Below are positions 51,518 through 60,858 of a DNA stretch of 64,000 nucleotides, one piece after another. Both the position numbers and the translations under genes were made by a program. Origin of the DNA: Oceanibium sediminis (lineage in GTDB: Bacteria > Pseudomonadota > Alphaproteobacteria > Rhodobacterales > Rhodobacteraceae). The stretch covers positions 62,001-126,000 of the forward strand of contig NZ_QGNX01000003.1 in assembly GCF_003265325.1 (NCBI RefSeq). Direction: 5' to 3'. The first letter of the stretch is position 1. The number at the start of each line of letters is the position of its first letter. The notes under the pieces were generated by a model, which did not search any database, was not told the origin of the DNA, and saw only the letters and a program-made list of their open reading frames with translations.

Positions 51518-53548
51518 TCACCCGCTGCGCCGCCTGACCTCTACCTCGGCGCCGTAATTCGCCTGCCCGACCGAGAAGGGGAAAGTGTCGAGCGCCGTTT
51601 CCGGCAGGACGGCGCCGCCATCGGTCAGCACGTTCATCCCCGGCCAGCCATCGCGCATCCATACGACCCCGGCTGGCATCCGCCCGGTGACCAGCGCGCG
51701 CGCGGCGAAGCTTCCGCGCCGGTTGCTGATCTCGATCGCGTCGCCTTGCGCGATGCCCCGCGCCTCGGCGTCGTGCGGCGCGATCCAGAGTTGCGGCTCC
51801 GCCTCGCGCGCGGCAAGGGTCGGCAAGGCGCGGCCATGATCGTAGAAGGCATGGAAATGCGCATAGGTGCGCCCGTTGGTCAGCGTCAGCGGCCCGCACT
51901 GGCTCCGCGCCGGGGCTTGCGGCAACGGGGGCAGCCCCATGTCCGCCGCGCGCCCGGAAAAGAACTCGATCTTGCCTGACGGGGTGCTGAATTCCAGCGT
52001 CGGGTAGGCCAGGTGCGAGATATCCAGCGCCACACGCCCCCCGTTCGCGCGCAGGCTTTCCACCGTGGCATGCCCGGTGACGGGATGATCCAGCGCGGCA
52101 TTCATCGCTGCTTCCTGGTCGGCCCAGGGAAAGACGTCCGCAACCCCCAGCCGCGCGGCCAGGTCCTGGTAGAGCCGGTGGACCGGGCGCGCCTGTCCCG
52201 CGGGGGGAAGGATGCGGTCGGCCAGGTAAAGATGCGTGTTGGTGGACTTCGCGCCGATCTCCTCCAGCCAGATGGTGCCGGGCAGGACGAAGTCCGCCGC
52301 CTCCCGCGTCGTCTGGTTCGGGAAGATGTCGTGCATCACCAGCAGGTCCAGCTTTTGCAGCGCCGCCTTCACTCGGTTGGTGTCCGGGAAGGAGGACAGG
52401 AAGTTCGACCCGAGCGAGAACAGCACCTTCAGCGCGCCGCTTTCCATCGCCTCGACGATCGCCTCCATCTGGTTGGGGATCCGCGCGCCCGGGGGGCGGC
52501 GGTCGGCGGCGGTCAGGTCGTTGAACGCCACGCCGTGACTGCGCGCGCCGTGGCGGGGGCCGATCCCGGCGCCGGGCTTGCCGAAATTGCCGGTCAACCC
52601 CGGCAGGCAGGTGATGGCCCGCGCCGCCGCCCAGGCCGCATCGCCCTTGTGCATGGAAGATCCGCCCATCACGATCATCGCGGGGCCCGTGGTGGCATAG
52701 CCGCGCGCGAGCGCCAAGATCCTCGCCCCCGGCAAGCCGGTCTGCTCAGCCGTCCAGTCCGGGGTCTTGTCGCGCAGGCTTTCGGCCAGTTCCTCGAAGC
52801 CGACGGTATGGGCGGCCACGAAATCGGCGTCGTGCAGCCCTTCGGCGATGATCACATGCATCATCCCCAGCGCCAGCGCCGCGTCGCTGCCGGGGCGCAG
52901 CAAGAGCACCTCGTCCGCCAGGGCCCCGGCCTCGGTCCGGCGCACGTCGATGACGACGATCCGCGCGCCGCGCCGCTTCGCGGCCTCCACGTGGGGGAAG
53001 GTGTTGGCCTGGCTGACGGTGTTCGCGCCCCACAGGATCACCAACTCGGAATGCGCGCCCAGGTCTTCCTTGGTCGAGGTTTCGAGCGCGCCGGTGATCC
53101 CCGCGCCGAAGCCGCCAAGGCCCCAGCAGACCATCGCCGGGTTCCAGTACTGGCACCCGTAGAGGTTGGCGAAGCGATCCATCTGCATCCGCTTCAGCCC
53201 GAAAGCGTAGTCGTTCGCCCAGTTGCCGTGCCCCTGCCAGAAGCCGACCGCGTGACGCCCCACGCGGCGCATCACGGCCGCGATCTCGTCAAGGGCCGCG
53301 TCCCAGGTCGTGGGGAGCAGCTCGCCGCCGGTCCCGTCCCGGCGCAACGGGTCCAGCAGGCGGCGGGGGTTGTCCACGATGTCCGCCGCCGCATGGCCGC
53401 GCATGCACAGGAAGCCCCGGCTGTCGGGGTTGTCGGGGTCGCCCTTTATGCTCACGCCGCGATCCTCGCGGACCGTCACAGTCATGCCGCACAGCGTCGG
53501 GTGGCAGTTCATCGGGCACATGGTCTTGAGGGGGGGTGTCTTGCCCAT
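51518..53548 (-). CDS. Molybdopterin-dependent oxidoreductase (DMSO reductase superfamily), orphan
   Basis: A 676-residue molybdo/tungsto-bis-MGD enzyme. The N-terminal iron-sulfur motif is CPMNCHPTLC...C (C11, C15, C20, C48). MGD-binding and core blocks include HAVGFWQGHGNWANDYAFGLKRMQ, SELVILWGANTVSQANTFPHVEAAKRRGARIVVIDVRRTE, MHDIFPNQTTREAADFVLPGTIWLEEIG, and a C-terminal molydopterin-dinucleotide domain (about 560-676). No Tat leader and no electron-transfer subunit are adjacent, so it is probably cytoplasmic with a partner elsewhere. Substrate unknown; formate or thiosulfate-reductase-like chemistry is a family-level guess. Confidence 0.85.
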   Translation of the reverse strand: MGKTPPLKTMCPMNCHPTLCGMTVTVREDRGVSIKGDPDNPDSRGFLCMRGHAAADIVDNPRRLLDPLRRDGTGGELLPTTWDAALDEIAAVMRRVGRHAVGFWQGHGNWANDYAFGLKRMQMDRFANLYGCQYWNPAMVCWGLGGFGAGITGALETSTKEDLGAHSELVILWGANTVSQANTFPHVEAAKRRGARIVVIDVRRTEAGALADEVLLLRPGSDAALALGMMHVIIAEGLHDADFVAAHTVGFEELAESLRDKTPDWTAEQTGLPGARILALARGYATTGPAMIVMGGSSMHKGDAAWAAARAITCLPGLTGNFGKPGAGIGPRHGARSHGVAFNDLTAADRRPPGARIPNQMEAIVEAMESGALKVLFSLGSNFLSSFPDTNRVKAALQKLDLLVMHDIFPNQTTREAADFVLPGTIWLEEIGAKSTNTHLYLADRILPPAGQARPVHRLYQDLAARLGVADVFPWADQEAAMNAALDHPVTGHATVESLRANGGRVALDISHLAYPTLEFSTPSGKIEFFSGRAADMGLPPLPQAPARSQCGPLTLTNGRTYAHFHAFYDHGRALPTLAAREAEPQLWIAPHDAEARGIAQGDAIEISNRRGSFAARALVTGRMPAGVVWMRDGWPGMNVLTDGGAVLPETALDTFPFSVGQANYGAEVEVRRRSG

Positions 53549-53745
53549 TTACGGGGGAATTCCTTCTGGAGAGGCAGTGTCTTGCGCGCGACGCTACCCG
53601 TGCAGAACCGCGGTGTCGGCGGGGTTTCTCACACTCTGCGCGGGGCGAATGTTTTCGGCCGGTCGCCGGGTGGCGGCGCGCGCCCTTCCAAGGCGTTCGC
53701 CACCGAGCGGCTTGACGGGCTGTGCCCATGGCGCAAGGGTGAAGC

Positions 53746-54435
53746 GTGCAGCACGCGGGGGCCTTGGGGGTGCGGACAGAGACGGCGGGGATCATCCTCC
53801 ATGACTACTGGCGTTCGTCAGCTGCCTACCGGGTGCGCATCACGCTGAACCTGCTTGGCTTGCCCTATCGCTCGGAACAGGTGGTGACCCCGAAGGGCGA
53901 CAACCGTAGCGCCGCGTTCCTGAAGCTGAACCCGCAGGGCCTGCTGCCGACGCTCGTGCTCGACGGGCAGGTGATGACCCAGTCGCTGGCGATCATCGAA
54001 TACCTCAACGCCCGTGTTCCGCGCGCGGGGTTGCTGCCCGCCGATCCGATGGGGCAATACCGGGTACGCCAACTTTCCCATGTCATCGCGATGGAGATCC
54101 ACCCGGTCTGCAACCTGTCGATCGCGACCCATGTCGGCGCCCTGACGGGCCGGGGCGAGGTGGAGACGCGCGCCTGGATGCGCCGCTACATCCCAAAGGG
54201 GCTGGCCGCGCTGGAGCGATTGCTGGAGGACGCCCCGGAATCCCCCTTCTGCCACGGGGAGTCGCCGACGATGGCCGACATCTGCCTCGTGCCGCAGTTG
54301 TACAATGCCGCGCGCTGGGACATTCCCTACGACCACCTGACCAATCTTGCGCGGATCGGCGCGCTGGCTGCCGCGCTTCCCGCCTTCGCCGCCGCCCACC
54401 CGGACGCGGTGCGCCCGGAAGGGGGCCGCGCATGA
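53746..54435 (+). CDS. Glutathione S-transferase, zeta class (maleylacetoacetate isomerase-like)
   Basis: A 229-residue GST. The thioredoxin domain starts ILHDYWRSSAAYRVRITLNLLGL, the SS-x2-RVR pattern of zeta GSTs (maleylacetoacetate isomerases), with NPQGLLPTLVLDGQVMTQSLAIIEYL for the glutathione site (QS). The C-terminal helical domain has LSHVIAMEIHPVCNL and PTMADICLVPQLYNA, also zeta-like. It isomerises maleylacetoacetate in tyrosine breakdown if the class assignment holds, but no other genes of that path are close. GTG at 53746 has AAGGGTGA upstream; GTG at 53770 is an option. Confidence 0.87.
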   Translation: MQHAGALGVRTETAGIILHDYWRSSAAYRVRITLNLLGLPYRSEQVVTPKGDNRSAAFLKLNPQGLLPTLVLDGQVMTQSLAIIEYLNARVPRAGLLPADPMGQYRVRQLSHVIAMEIHPVCNLSIATHVGALTGRGEVETRAWMRRYIPKGLAALERLLEDAPESPFCHGESPTMADICLVPQLYNAARWDIPYDHLTNLARIGALAAALPAFAAAHPDAVRPEGGRA

Positions 54436-54439
54436 GCGT

Positions 54440-55174
54440 TCAGGCCACCAGCTCGTCAAGGTAGGAAGGCAACATCTGGCGCCAGGTCGGCCAGTCGTGG
54501 TCGTATTCCGGCCCCCAGGCATCCACCCGGTTCGGGATGCCCTGCGCCCCGAGCACATGCGCCATGCGCCAGGCCTCGTCCGGGTTTTCCCAGCGACCCT
54601 GGCCGTAGGCCATCAGGATGAAGCGCCGCCGCAACTGGGACAGGTAGGGGCAATCCTCGACATTCGGCAGGAAGCTGAGCGGCGCGGCGTGGTAGTAGTC
54701 GTCATTGCCCTTGAAGCCCATCAGCCCCTCGATATCGTAGGTGCCGCTCATCCCGATCGCCGCGCGGAAGACCTGGGGATAGCGGCAGGCCACCGCCACC
54801 GCGTTGAACGCCCCGATCGAGGCCCCGGCCGAGACGATCTCGATCCCCGGGTTGGCGCAATCCGCGCGGATGGCAGGAACCGCCTCATGCGCGACATAGG
54901 CGTGGAACTGGTTCATCAGCCAGCAGCGATGCTCGACGGAGCCTTCCCTGTCCGACAGCGCGCGCCCTGCCAGGCTGTCCATGGAATAGACCTTGATCCG
55001 CCCCGCCTCCAGCATCGGGGCGAGGGCGTCGATCATCAGCATCCGCTCGGCTTCCTCCGCGTCACCGCCGGCGGTGGGGAACAGCAGCACCGGCTGACCG
55101 TAATGCCCCCAGCGCGCCAGAGAGATGTCGCGCTGCAGCCGGGGTGAAAACCACCTAGAAACCGTCTTTGTCAC
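54440..55174 (-). CDS. Alpha/beta-hydrolase esterase family protein
   Basis: A 244-residue esterase-D/PHB-depolymerase-like protein. The nucleophile elbow is in EIVSAGASIGAFNAVAVACRYP (GASIGA), and the C-terminal acid/histidine region is WGPEYDHDWPTWRQMLP. HYGQPVLLFPTAGGDAEEAER gives the oxyanion region. GTG at 55174 is chosen: AGGAGG lies nine bases ahead, and it overlaps the ATP-grasp stop by 20 bases; the longer frame to 55246 lies wholly within the ATP-grasp gene. Third gene of the trio with an ATP-grasp enzyme and a second esterase; substrate unknown. Confidence 0.8.
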   Translation of the reverse strand: MTKTVSRWFSPRLQRDISLARWGHYGQPVLLFPTAGGDAEEAERMLMIDALAPMLEAGRIKVYSMDSLAGRALSDREGSVEHRCWLMNQFHAYVAHEAVPAIRADCANPGIEIVSAGASIGAFNAVAVACRYPQVFRAAIGMSGTYDIEGLMGFKGNDDYYHAAPLSFLPNVEDCPYLSQLRRRFILMAYGQGRWENPDEAWRMAHVLGAQGIPNRVDAWGPEYDHDWPTWRQMLPSYLDELVA

Positions 55175-56420
55175 CCTGCTGCCCCTCCTGCTCGCGCCAG
55201 GTCTGGATACGGTTCCAGAACAGCTCGGTGAATTCGTCGTGCTCATGGGCGGGGAACAGCGCCGTCACCTTCTGGCGGATCGCGTCGCGCATCGTTTCCG
55301 AGCCAAAGAAGTCATGGGCCAGCTCATCCAGATGCCCCAGTTTGTTCTGGCAGAACTCGCGGAACTTCTCCGTCTCGAAGCGCTCATGGGCGATGGCGGC
55401 ATAGGCGCGCAGCTTCTCGCGGGGGGATATGTCCTTGTCGGCGATCTCGTAGAAGGGGGCCCAGTCCATGTTCTTGCGCATCGGCCTGTCGGTCGCGGCG
55501 CAGAACAGCGACCAGCGCAGGTTGGCCTTGATCAGCCAGGGGAAGTGGTAGTGCAGCGACGTCACCTGGCTGTCGGGGCAGGCGTTGGCGAAATCGATCG
55601 GGTGCCAGACGCCGTTGGCGCGCAGGGACTCGCAGGAATTGAAGTCCCAGCCGAAGAAGGCGTTGATCGTCAGGGTCATGTCCTCCAGCACGGACTGGTC
55701 CTCGGCGTCGAGGAAGTCGATGTCCATGCGGTAGCGGTCATGCAGCGGCGCGCCGGGATCGTAGTTCACCTTGCGCAGCTGCGGGCCCAGGCCGACGCAG
55801 CGCACGAACCAGTCGTGGGGCAGCACCGCCTTTTGCAGGTTCATCACCTCGGTCCCGCTTTCGTCGTAGGCGCGGTGCAGGTCGGCGGCGTTGTCGATCC
55901 TGCTGACGCCCTTCCAGCCGCCGCCGTGATAGGGCTTCATGAAGAACGGGTAGCCGATCTTCTCTCCGATCTCGTCCAGGCTGAACATCCGGGCGTATTT
56001 CTTCAGCGTCTCTTCCAGGTCGTCCGAGGCGTCGTATTCCTTCGGCGGCAGCATCCAGGTTTCAGGCACTGGCAGGCCGAGCCGCGTCATTGCCGCGTAG
56101 GAGGTGTGCTTCTCGTTCGACTGCAACGACCAGGGGTTGTTGTAGACGTAGAGGTCGTCGACCAGGATCGCCTTCTTGATCCATTCCCGGCTGGTCGAAT
56201 ACCAATGCGTCAGCCGGTCGATCACCACGTCGTAGCGGACCGGCTGGTGCAGGCTGAACGGCTCGATCGTCACCCGCTCCAGGTTGAAGGCCAGCGTGTC
56301 GCCGCCCAGTTTCATCCCGTCCAGCTTCAGCCCCTCGAACAGGGTTTCATAGGCGATGGGCCAGCAGATATCCGCCCCCAGCGACAGTCCGATGTTGACG
56401 TTGCGATTTCCCATGTCCAT
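55155..56420 (-). CDS. ATP-grasp family protein of unknown specificity
   Basis: A 421-residue protein (419 if ATG 56414 is used). ATP-grasp features: the central SNEKHTSYAAMTRLGLPVPETWMLPP block, the lysine strand YPFFMKPYHGGGWKGVSRI (about residues 158-176) and FVRCVGLGPQLRKVNYDP, and the metal-binding end FGWDFNSCESLRANGVWHPIDFANACPD. It resembles RimK/DdlB-type ligases in outline only. Such enzymes join a carboxylate to an amine or thiol with ATP. It is flanked by two esterases in one operon, so an ester or amide metabolite or a protein tag is possible; I do not know its substrate. Confidence 0.78.
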   Translation of the reverse strand: MDMGNRNVNIGLSLGADICWPIAYETLFEGLKLDGMKLGGDTLAFNLERVTIEPFSLHQPVRYDVVIDRLTHWYSTSREWIKKAILVDDLYVYNNPWSLQSNEKHTSYAAMTRLGLPVPETWMLPPKEYDASDDLEETLKKYARMFSLDEIGEKIGYPFFMKPYHGGGWKGVSRIDNAADLHRAYDESGTEVMNLQKAVLPHDWFVRCVGLGPQLRKVNYDPGAPLHDRYRMDIDFLDAEDQSVLEDMTLTINAFFGWDFNSCESLRANGVWHPIDFANACPDSQVTSLHYHFPWLIKANLRWSLFCAATDRPMRKNMDWAPFYEIADKDISPREKLRAYAAIAHERFETEKFREFCQNKLGHLDELAHDFFGSETMRDAIRQKVTALFPAHEHDEFTELFWNRIQTWREQEGQQGDKDGF

Positions 56421-56424
56421 CCCT

Positions 56425-57588
56425 TCAGCCTGTTGGCGGGTCGAGCACCCACATCAGGCCATCACGTAGCTGGTCGCGCCAGTTGTGCCAGTGATGGCCG
56501 TCCCACGTGCTTTGGAACAGAACATCCACGCCCCGTTCACGCAAGAAGCTTGCGAGGGCGCGGTTCTCGTCCGCCAGTCCTTCCAGCTCTCCGGTGGAGA
56601 CGAAAGCCCGGGTCGGGGGCAGCTCCGGCGCGCGCTGGATGACCTGCACCAGCCGCGCGACACGGTCGAAGACCGGGCTGTCGCGCTGCGCCAGCGCCTC
56701 GGGGGCCAGGATGAAGGAGCCGGACTTCAGCACCAGCCCGCCGAACAGGCCGGGATAGCGGAACGCCGTGGCGAGCGAGGCGACCGCCCCGAGGCTTGCG
56801 CCCATCAGCACCCGGTCCTTCGCCGCCGCGCTCAAGCAGTAGCGGGCGTCGAGCGCGGGCAGCAGTTCGCCCACGATGTAGCGCGCGTGCCGGCGGCCAT
56901 GGGGGTATTCGTCCATCCGGTCCCCGGCCTGGATCAGCACCGCGCAGATGGGCGGGATGTCGCCATCCGCGATCAGGTTGTCGAGCGAGACGGTCAGGTC
57001 CGCATAGCTGGCGTAATCCTCGCCGTCGTGGATGATCAGCAGCGGCAGCGGCAGCGGGACGGCGGGGTCATGGCCGGCGGGCAGGTAGACCTTTTCGCGG
57101 CGGACCTCGGCGAAGACGGCGCTGTCCACGGGCAGGTCCTCGATATGGCCCCGGGGCGCGCCCTGCGGCTTGCTCCAGGCGGGGCGCGCGTAGCCATAGG
57201 TGCGGCAGACGGAGTTTTCGCCGAACGGGTCGCCCGCCCGCGCCGGGTTCAGCGGATCGAGCATCCATTCCTCGCCGCCGTTGCGCGTCACGGCGATCTT
57301 GTACTCGAAGCGCCCCTCGTCGCTGACCGGGATACGCAATGACCACAGGTCGGTGCCGGGGATCGGCGTGAAGGCGTCGCGATCCTCTGTCGCGATCCAG
57401 CGCAGAAGCGCCACCTTCTCGGCCTTGCCGTACCACAGGAAGGTGGCCGCGCCCGGCTCGATCAGCGGAATGTCCTCGTCTTCGAGGAAGGCCGCGATCT
57501 TGTCCTCCGGCGGCGGCCCGCCGGCCAGCAACTCCGCAAGGGCGGGGTGATGACGGGCAATGTCGGGGGCGTCGGATGCGGGCAGCAC
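56425..57588 (-). CDS. Enterochelin esterase-like hydrolase (Fes/YieL family)
   Basis: A 387-residue two-domain protein. The N-terminal ~140 residues form an early-set domain (TFLWYGKAEKVALLRW, EGRFEYKIAVTRNGGEEWMLDPLNP), as in Fes. The hydrolase domain has LLIIHDGEDYASYADL, the nucleophile elbow RVLMGASLGAVASLATAFRYP and the catalytic histidine in WDGHHWHNWRDQL. Fes hydrolyses cyclic siderophore triesters, yet no siderophore genes lie here. GTG start at 57588 with AAGGA upstream; first gene of the trio, with four bases to the ATP-grasp start. Confidence 0.83.
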   Translation of the reverse strand: MLPASDAPDIARHHPALAELLAGGPPPEDKIAAFLEDEDIPLIEPGAATFLWYGKAEKVALLRWIATEDRDAFTPIPGTDLWSLRIPVSDEGRFEYKIAVTRNGGEEWMLDPLNPARAGDPFGENSVCRTYGYARPAWSKPQGAPRGHIEDLPVDSAVFAEVRREKVYLPAGHDPAVPLPLPLLIIHDGEDYASYADLTVSLDNLIADGDIPPICAVLIQAGDRMDEYPHGRRHARYIVGELLPALDARYCLSAAAKDRVLMGASLGAVASLATAFRYPGLFGGLVLKSGSFILAPEALAQRDSPVFDRVARLVQVIQRAPELPPTRAFVSTGELEGLADENRALASFLRERGVDVLFQSTWDGHHWHNWRDQLRDGLMWVLDPPTG

Positions 57589-57703
57589 GTGGGAATTGTC
57601 CTTGGGAACACTGCCCCCGGGCTAAGCCTGTCCCGCGCCGAGTGCAAGCCGCATCGGGCTGACGTTACGGTGAGGACCGGGCCTGAGCGCCGCCCGCCGC
57701 GCG

Positions 57704-58372
57704 TCACACCTGCGGGGCGCGGGCGAACGGCAGGTGGCCGGTTTTCATCCAGAAGCGCGCGCCGTTCGGTCCGGCGGTGGCGGACAGGGTCGCGCCCGCG
57801 GGCAGGCGCAGCCAGGACCAGGGGTTCAGGGTTTCCCCGGACTCCGTAAGCGTGCCCTCCAGCACCAGGATCTCGCCGCCGCCGGGCAGGGGGAAGGAGG
57901 CCTCGGCCCCCGCATCCCAGGCTTGTATCGTGACGGTCTCGCGCGCGTCTTCGTGCAGCGTTGCCGCGCGGGTGCCCGGCCCTGTCGGCGCAAGCCCTGC
58001 CGAGGTGTCCAGCCGCTTCTGGTCCCGGTCGTCCATGTCGAACTGCCAGAGCTTCACGAAGATCACGCAGCCCTGCTCGGACCCCGGGGTGTGGCTGGTG
58101 GTGGGCGGGTTGCGCACATAGGTCCCGGCGGGAAAGTCGCCGTGCTCGTCCTGGAACACGCCCTCCAGCACCAGGAATTCCTCGCCCCCGGTATGGGTAT
58201 GGGCCGAGAAGTGGCTGCCCGGCGCATAGCGCACGATGGAGGTGGCGCGCGCCACCTCGTCGCCGATCCGGTCGAGCATCCGCCGATCCACCCCCGACAT
58301 GGGCGAGGCGACCCAGGGCGCGTCCGCGCCATGGACCAGCACGCGTTTGGTGAAGTCGGCATTCAGGGTCAT
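57704..58372 (-). CDS. Bicupin protein, ChrR-like cupin domains
   Basis: A 222-residue protein of two cupin units. The first (about 40-115) has [18 protein letters not shown] and [11 protein letters not shown], giving the HxH-E-H metal ligands typical of the C-terminal domain of anti-sigma factor ChrR. The second (about 145-215) keeps [12 protein letters not shown] and the fold but has lost most ligands. There is no N-terminal zinc anti-sigma domain and no sigma factor gene beside it, so it is a stand-alone cupin; metal-dependent chemistry is possible. ATG at 58372 with GGAAAG upstream. Confidence 0.82.
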   Translation of the reverse strand: MTLNADFTKRVLVHGADAPWVASPMSGVDRRMLDRIGDEVARATSIVRYAPGSHFSAHTHTGGEEFLVLEGVFQDEHGDFPAGTYVRNPPTTSHTPGSEQGCVIFVKLWQFDMDDRDQKRLDTSAGLAPTGPGTRAATLHEDARETVTIQAWDAGAEASFPLPGGGEILVLEGTLTESGETLNPWSWLRLPAGATLSATAGPNGARFWMKTGHLPFARAPQV

Positions 58373-58469
58373 CGGCGGCTTTCCTTCCGGTTCGTAGCTG
58401 GGTGGGGGGCTTGCGCCCCAGATAGGGCGTTTCGCGCCGGGGTAAAACGCCCGTCCCGCCCGTGCGGCG

Positions 58470-59225
58470 CTAGGATTTCAGCGCCGCCGCCTCGGCATTG
58501 GCGCCGCGCAGCATGAACGCATGTTCCGAGGCGATGAAGAACATGCTGACGCCGAGCGCGCGCAGCTCCGGCCCGGCGGCGGCGGAGCCTGCGAAGGTCA
58601 TCATCGCCTTGCCCGCGCCCTGCGCCGCCTGTCCCGTGTCGCGGATCGCGTCGCGCACGACCGGCGCGGCGATATCGCTTTCCCCGTAGCACACGGCCAG
58701 GTCGGCGGGCCCGACGAAAAGCCCGTCGATCCCGTCGATGGCGGCGATCTGAGCCGCTGCTTCGACGCCCTCGGGCTCTTCGATCTGGGCGATGACGGTG
58801 GTTTCCTCGTCGCTCTGGCGCAGGACATCGCTCATGGGGCGGGTGGCGTAGCCCGCCCAGCGGGTAGAGCCCGCGTAGCCCCGCCCGCCATGGCCGAAGC
58901 GTGCGGCGCGCGCCACGCCTTCGGCCTTTGCCACGCTGTTCACATGCGGCACCACGACCCCGAGCGCGCCACTGTCGAGCGCCTGCAAGATGGCCGCCGG
59001 CGCGGCCGATGGCACGCGCACCAGCGTCGGCTTCTCCAGCGCGCGGGCGATGGCGAGGCAGGCGTCCATGCGGCCGCGATCGAAGGGCGAATGCTCTGCA
59101 TCGAGGCACAGGAAATCTAGGTCGGACATCGCCAGGACCTCGATGATTTCATGTGCGGGTGTCTTGACGAACGTGCCGATCAGCAGCTCGCCCGAGAGCA
59201 TGCGCTGCTTGAAGGTGCTGGGCAT
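58470..59225 (-). CDS. HpcH/HpaI family aldolase
   Basis: A 251-residue class II pyruvate aldolase. Conserved parts: [16 protein letters not shown] (catalytic histidine region), [61 protein letters not shown] with the metal-binding glutamate and aspartate. These enzymes cleave 4-hydroxy-2-oxo acids such as 2,4-dihydroxy-hept-2-ene-1,7-dioate or 2-keto-3-deoxy sugar acids. ATG at 59225 has AAGGA upstream; the frame to 59276 has no family features. It stands between the bicupin and ggpS genes on the same strand but with gaps near 100 bases, so the operon link is weak. Confidence 0.88.
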   Translation of the reverse strand: MPSTFKQRMLSGELLIGTFVKTPAHEIIEVLAMSDLDFLCLDAEHSPFDRGRMDACLAIARALEKPTLVRVPSAAPAAILQALDSGALGVVVPHVNSVAKAEGVARAARFGHGGRGYAGSTRWAGYATRPMSDVLRQSDEETTVIAQIEEPEGVEAAAQIAAIDGIDGLFVGPADLAVCYGESDIAAPVVRDAIRDTGQAAQGAGKAMMTFAGSAAAGPELRALGVSMFFIASEHAFMLRGANAEAAALKS

Positions 59226-59342
59226 GGTATGTCCTTTCCTCGCCTGTCCCCGGGTCTGCTTGGCGGGGTCGTGCAAGGGTTCGCCAATTGCGTGGCCCGG
59301 GGCAAGACGTTTCTGCCCGGACCTGCGCCCCCAGTCGTGCCC

Positions 59343-60854
59343 TCAGGCGGCGCTGGATTTCGCGATCTCGGCGCGCCGCTTGGCCGCTGCGTCGAAGGCG
59401 GCGTCCTGGCTCGCGCCCCATGCCTCGACCGAGAAGCGTTTGACCACGCGCCGCAGGGCGGTCATCCGTTCGCGCCGTTCCTCGGGGCCCATGTTCAGCG
59501 CCTGAAGGATCGCCGAGTCCATCGAGCGGTAGGAGAAGGGGTTGGTGATCACGGCCGAACTCAGCTCCACCGCCGCGCCGGCGAATTCGGACAGGACCAG
59601 CACGCCGTCCTCATCTGTTCGGGCGGACACGAATTCCTTGCAGACAAGGTTCATCCCGTCGGCCAGCGGCGTGATCCAGGCCACGTCTGCGGCCAGGTAG
59701 TACTTGATAAGGTCGTCGAAGGGGATCGCGCGCGAGATCAGAGCCACCGGCTGCCATTCCAGCGTACCGAACTGCCCGTTGATGCGCCCGGCGGTTTCCT
59801 CGATCCCGGACTGGGTGTCCTCATAGGCGGTCATGTTCCGGTTCGCGCTGACCGAGACATGCATCAGGCGCACCTTGCCGCGCAGATCGGGGTTTGCCTC
59901 CAGCACCCGTTCGAAGCTTTCGAGCTGCTCGATCCCGCCCTTGGTGTAGTCGGTCCGCCCGATGGACAGGATCAGCTTGGAGTCGCCCATGTCCTCGCGG
60001 ATCTTGTCGGCCTTGGTGCGCACCTTCGGATCGGTCGCGCGGCTTTCGATGAAATCCACCGCCACGCCGACGGCGGAGGAACTGATCGCAACCGCGCGGT
60101 CCTTGTAGGAAATCAGCGTCGGCGCGCTGCGCTCGCTCAGTGCCGTGCCTTCCGAGATCAGGTCCTCGTCCACAGCCTCGCGCTCCAGTACAGACACGTC
60201 GAACAGGCTGCGCGCCACGGACAGGAAGTTCGCCGCGTAACGCGGGATGTGGAAGCCGACGACATCGCAGCTCAGCAGGCTTTCCACGATTTCCTTGCGC
60301 CAGGGCAGCACGTTGAACATGTCCGCCGCCGGGAAGGGCGTGTGGTGAAAGAACGAGATCGTCACGTCCGGGCGCATCTGGCGAAGGTAGCCGGGGACCA
60401 GCCACAGGTTGTAGTCGTGCACCCAGACCCGCGCGCCGGGGCTTGCCTCGTTGGCGGCGGCCTCGGCGAAGGCCCAGTTCACCTCGCGAAAAGTGGGCCA
60501 GTCGACGGGGTCGTAATTGTACTTTTCCTTGAAGCTGTGAAGGATCGGCCAGAACGCCTCTTTCGAAGAGATGTGATAGAAGCTTTTCACCTGCTCTTCG
60601 GTCAGCGGCAGGCGCGACACGGTGTAGGTGCCGTAGGCGTCGTTGATTTCCACCACCCGCTCGAAATCAGGGTTGCTGGTGTCCTCGGCCAGCTTCCAGG
60701 CGACCCACGCGCCGCTATCGGCCTTACCGAAGAAGCTTTTCAGGGTCGGCACGATGCCGTTGGGGCTGGAGTTTTCGCGAAATACCGTCTTGCCGTTCTC
60801 CTCCACCTCTTCATAGGGCTGACGATGGTAGACGATGACGAAATCTGACGGCAT
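59343..60854 (-). CDS. ggpS: Glucosylglycerol-phosphate synthase (GT20)
   Basis: A 503-residue GT20 enzyme. It looks like trehalose-6-phosphate synthase, but the diagnostic blocks match Ggp[21 protein letters not shown] at the start, [86 protein letters not shown] and [16 protein letters not shown]. It joins glucose from ADP-glucose to sn-glycerol-3-phosphate. ATG at 60854 has GGAAGGAA upstream. It is four bases after the HAD phosphatase gene and downstream of gpsA, which supplies glycerol-3-phosphate; that context strongly favours GgpS over OtsA. Confidence 0.85.
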   Translation of the reverse strand: MPSDFVIVYHRQPYEEVEENGKTVFRENSSPNGIVPTLKSFFGKADSGAWVAWKLAEDTSNPDFERVVEINDAYGTYTVSRLPLTEEQVKSFYHISSKEAFWPILHSFKEKYNYDPVDWPTFREVNWAFAEAAANEASPGARVWVHDYNLWLVPGYLRQMRPDVTISFFHHTPFPAADMFNVLPWRKEIVESLLSCDVVGFHIPRYAANFLSVARSLFDVSVLEREAVDEDLISEGTALSERSAPTLISYKDRAVAISSSAVGVAVDFIESRATDPKVRTKADKIREDMGDSKLILSIGRTDYTKGGIEQLESFERVLEANPDLRGKVRLMHVSVSANRNMTAYEDTQSGIEETAGRINGQFGTLEWQPVALISRAIPFDDLIKYYLAADVAWITPLADGMNLVCKEFVSARTDEDGVLVLSEFAGAAVELSSAVITNPFSYRSMDSAILQALNMGPEERRERMTALRRVVKRFSVEAWGASQDAAFDAAAKRRAEIAKSSAA

Positions 60855-60858
60855 GGCG

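Noticed and set aside
57704-58372. Bicupin as an anti-sigma factor (ChrR)
   Set aside because: The zinc anti-sigma domain is missing and no sigma factor gene is adjacent.
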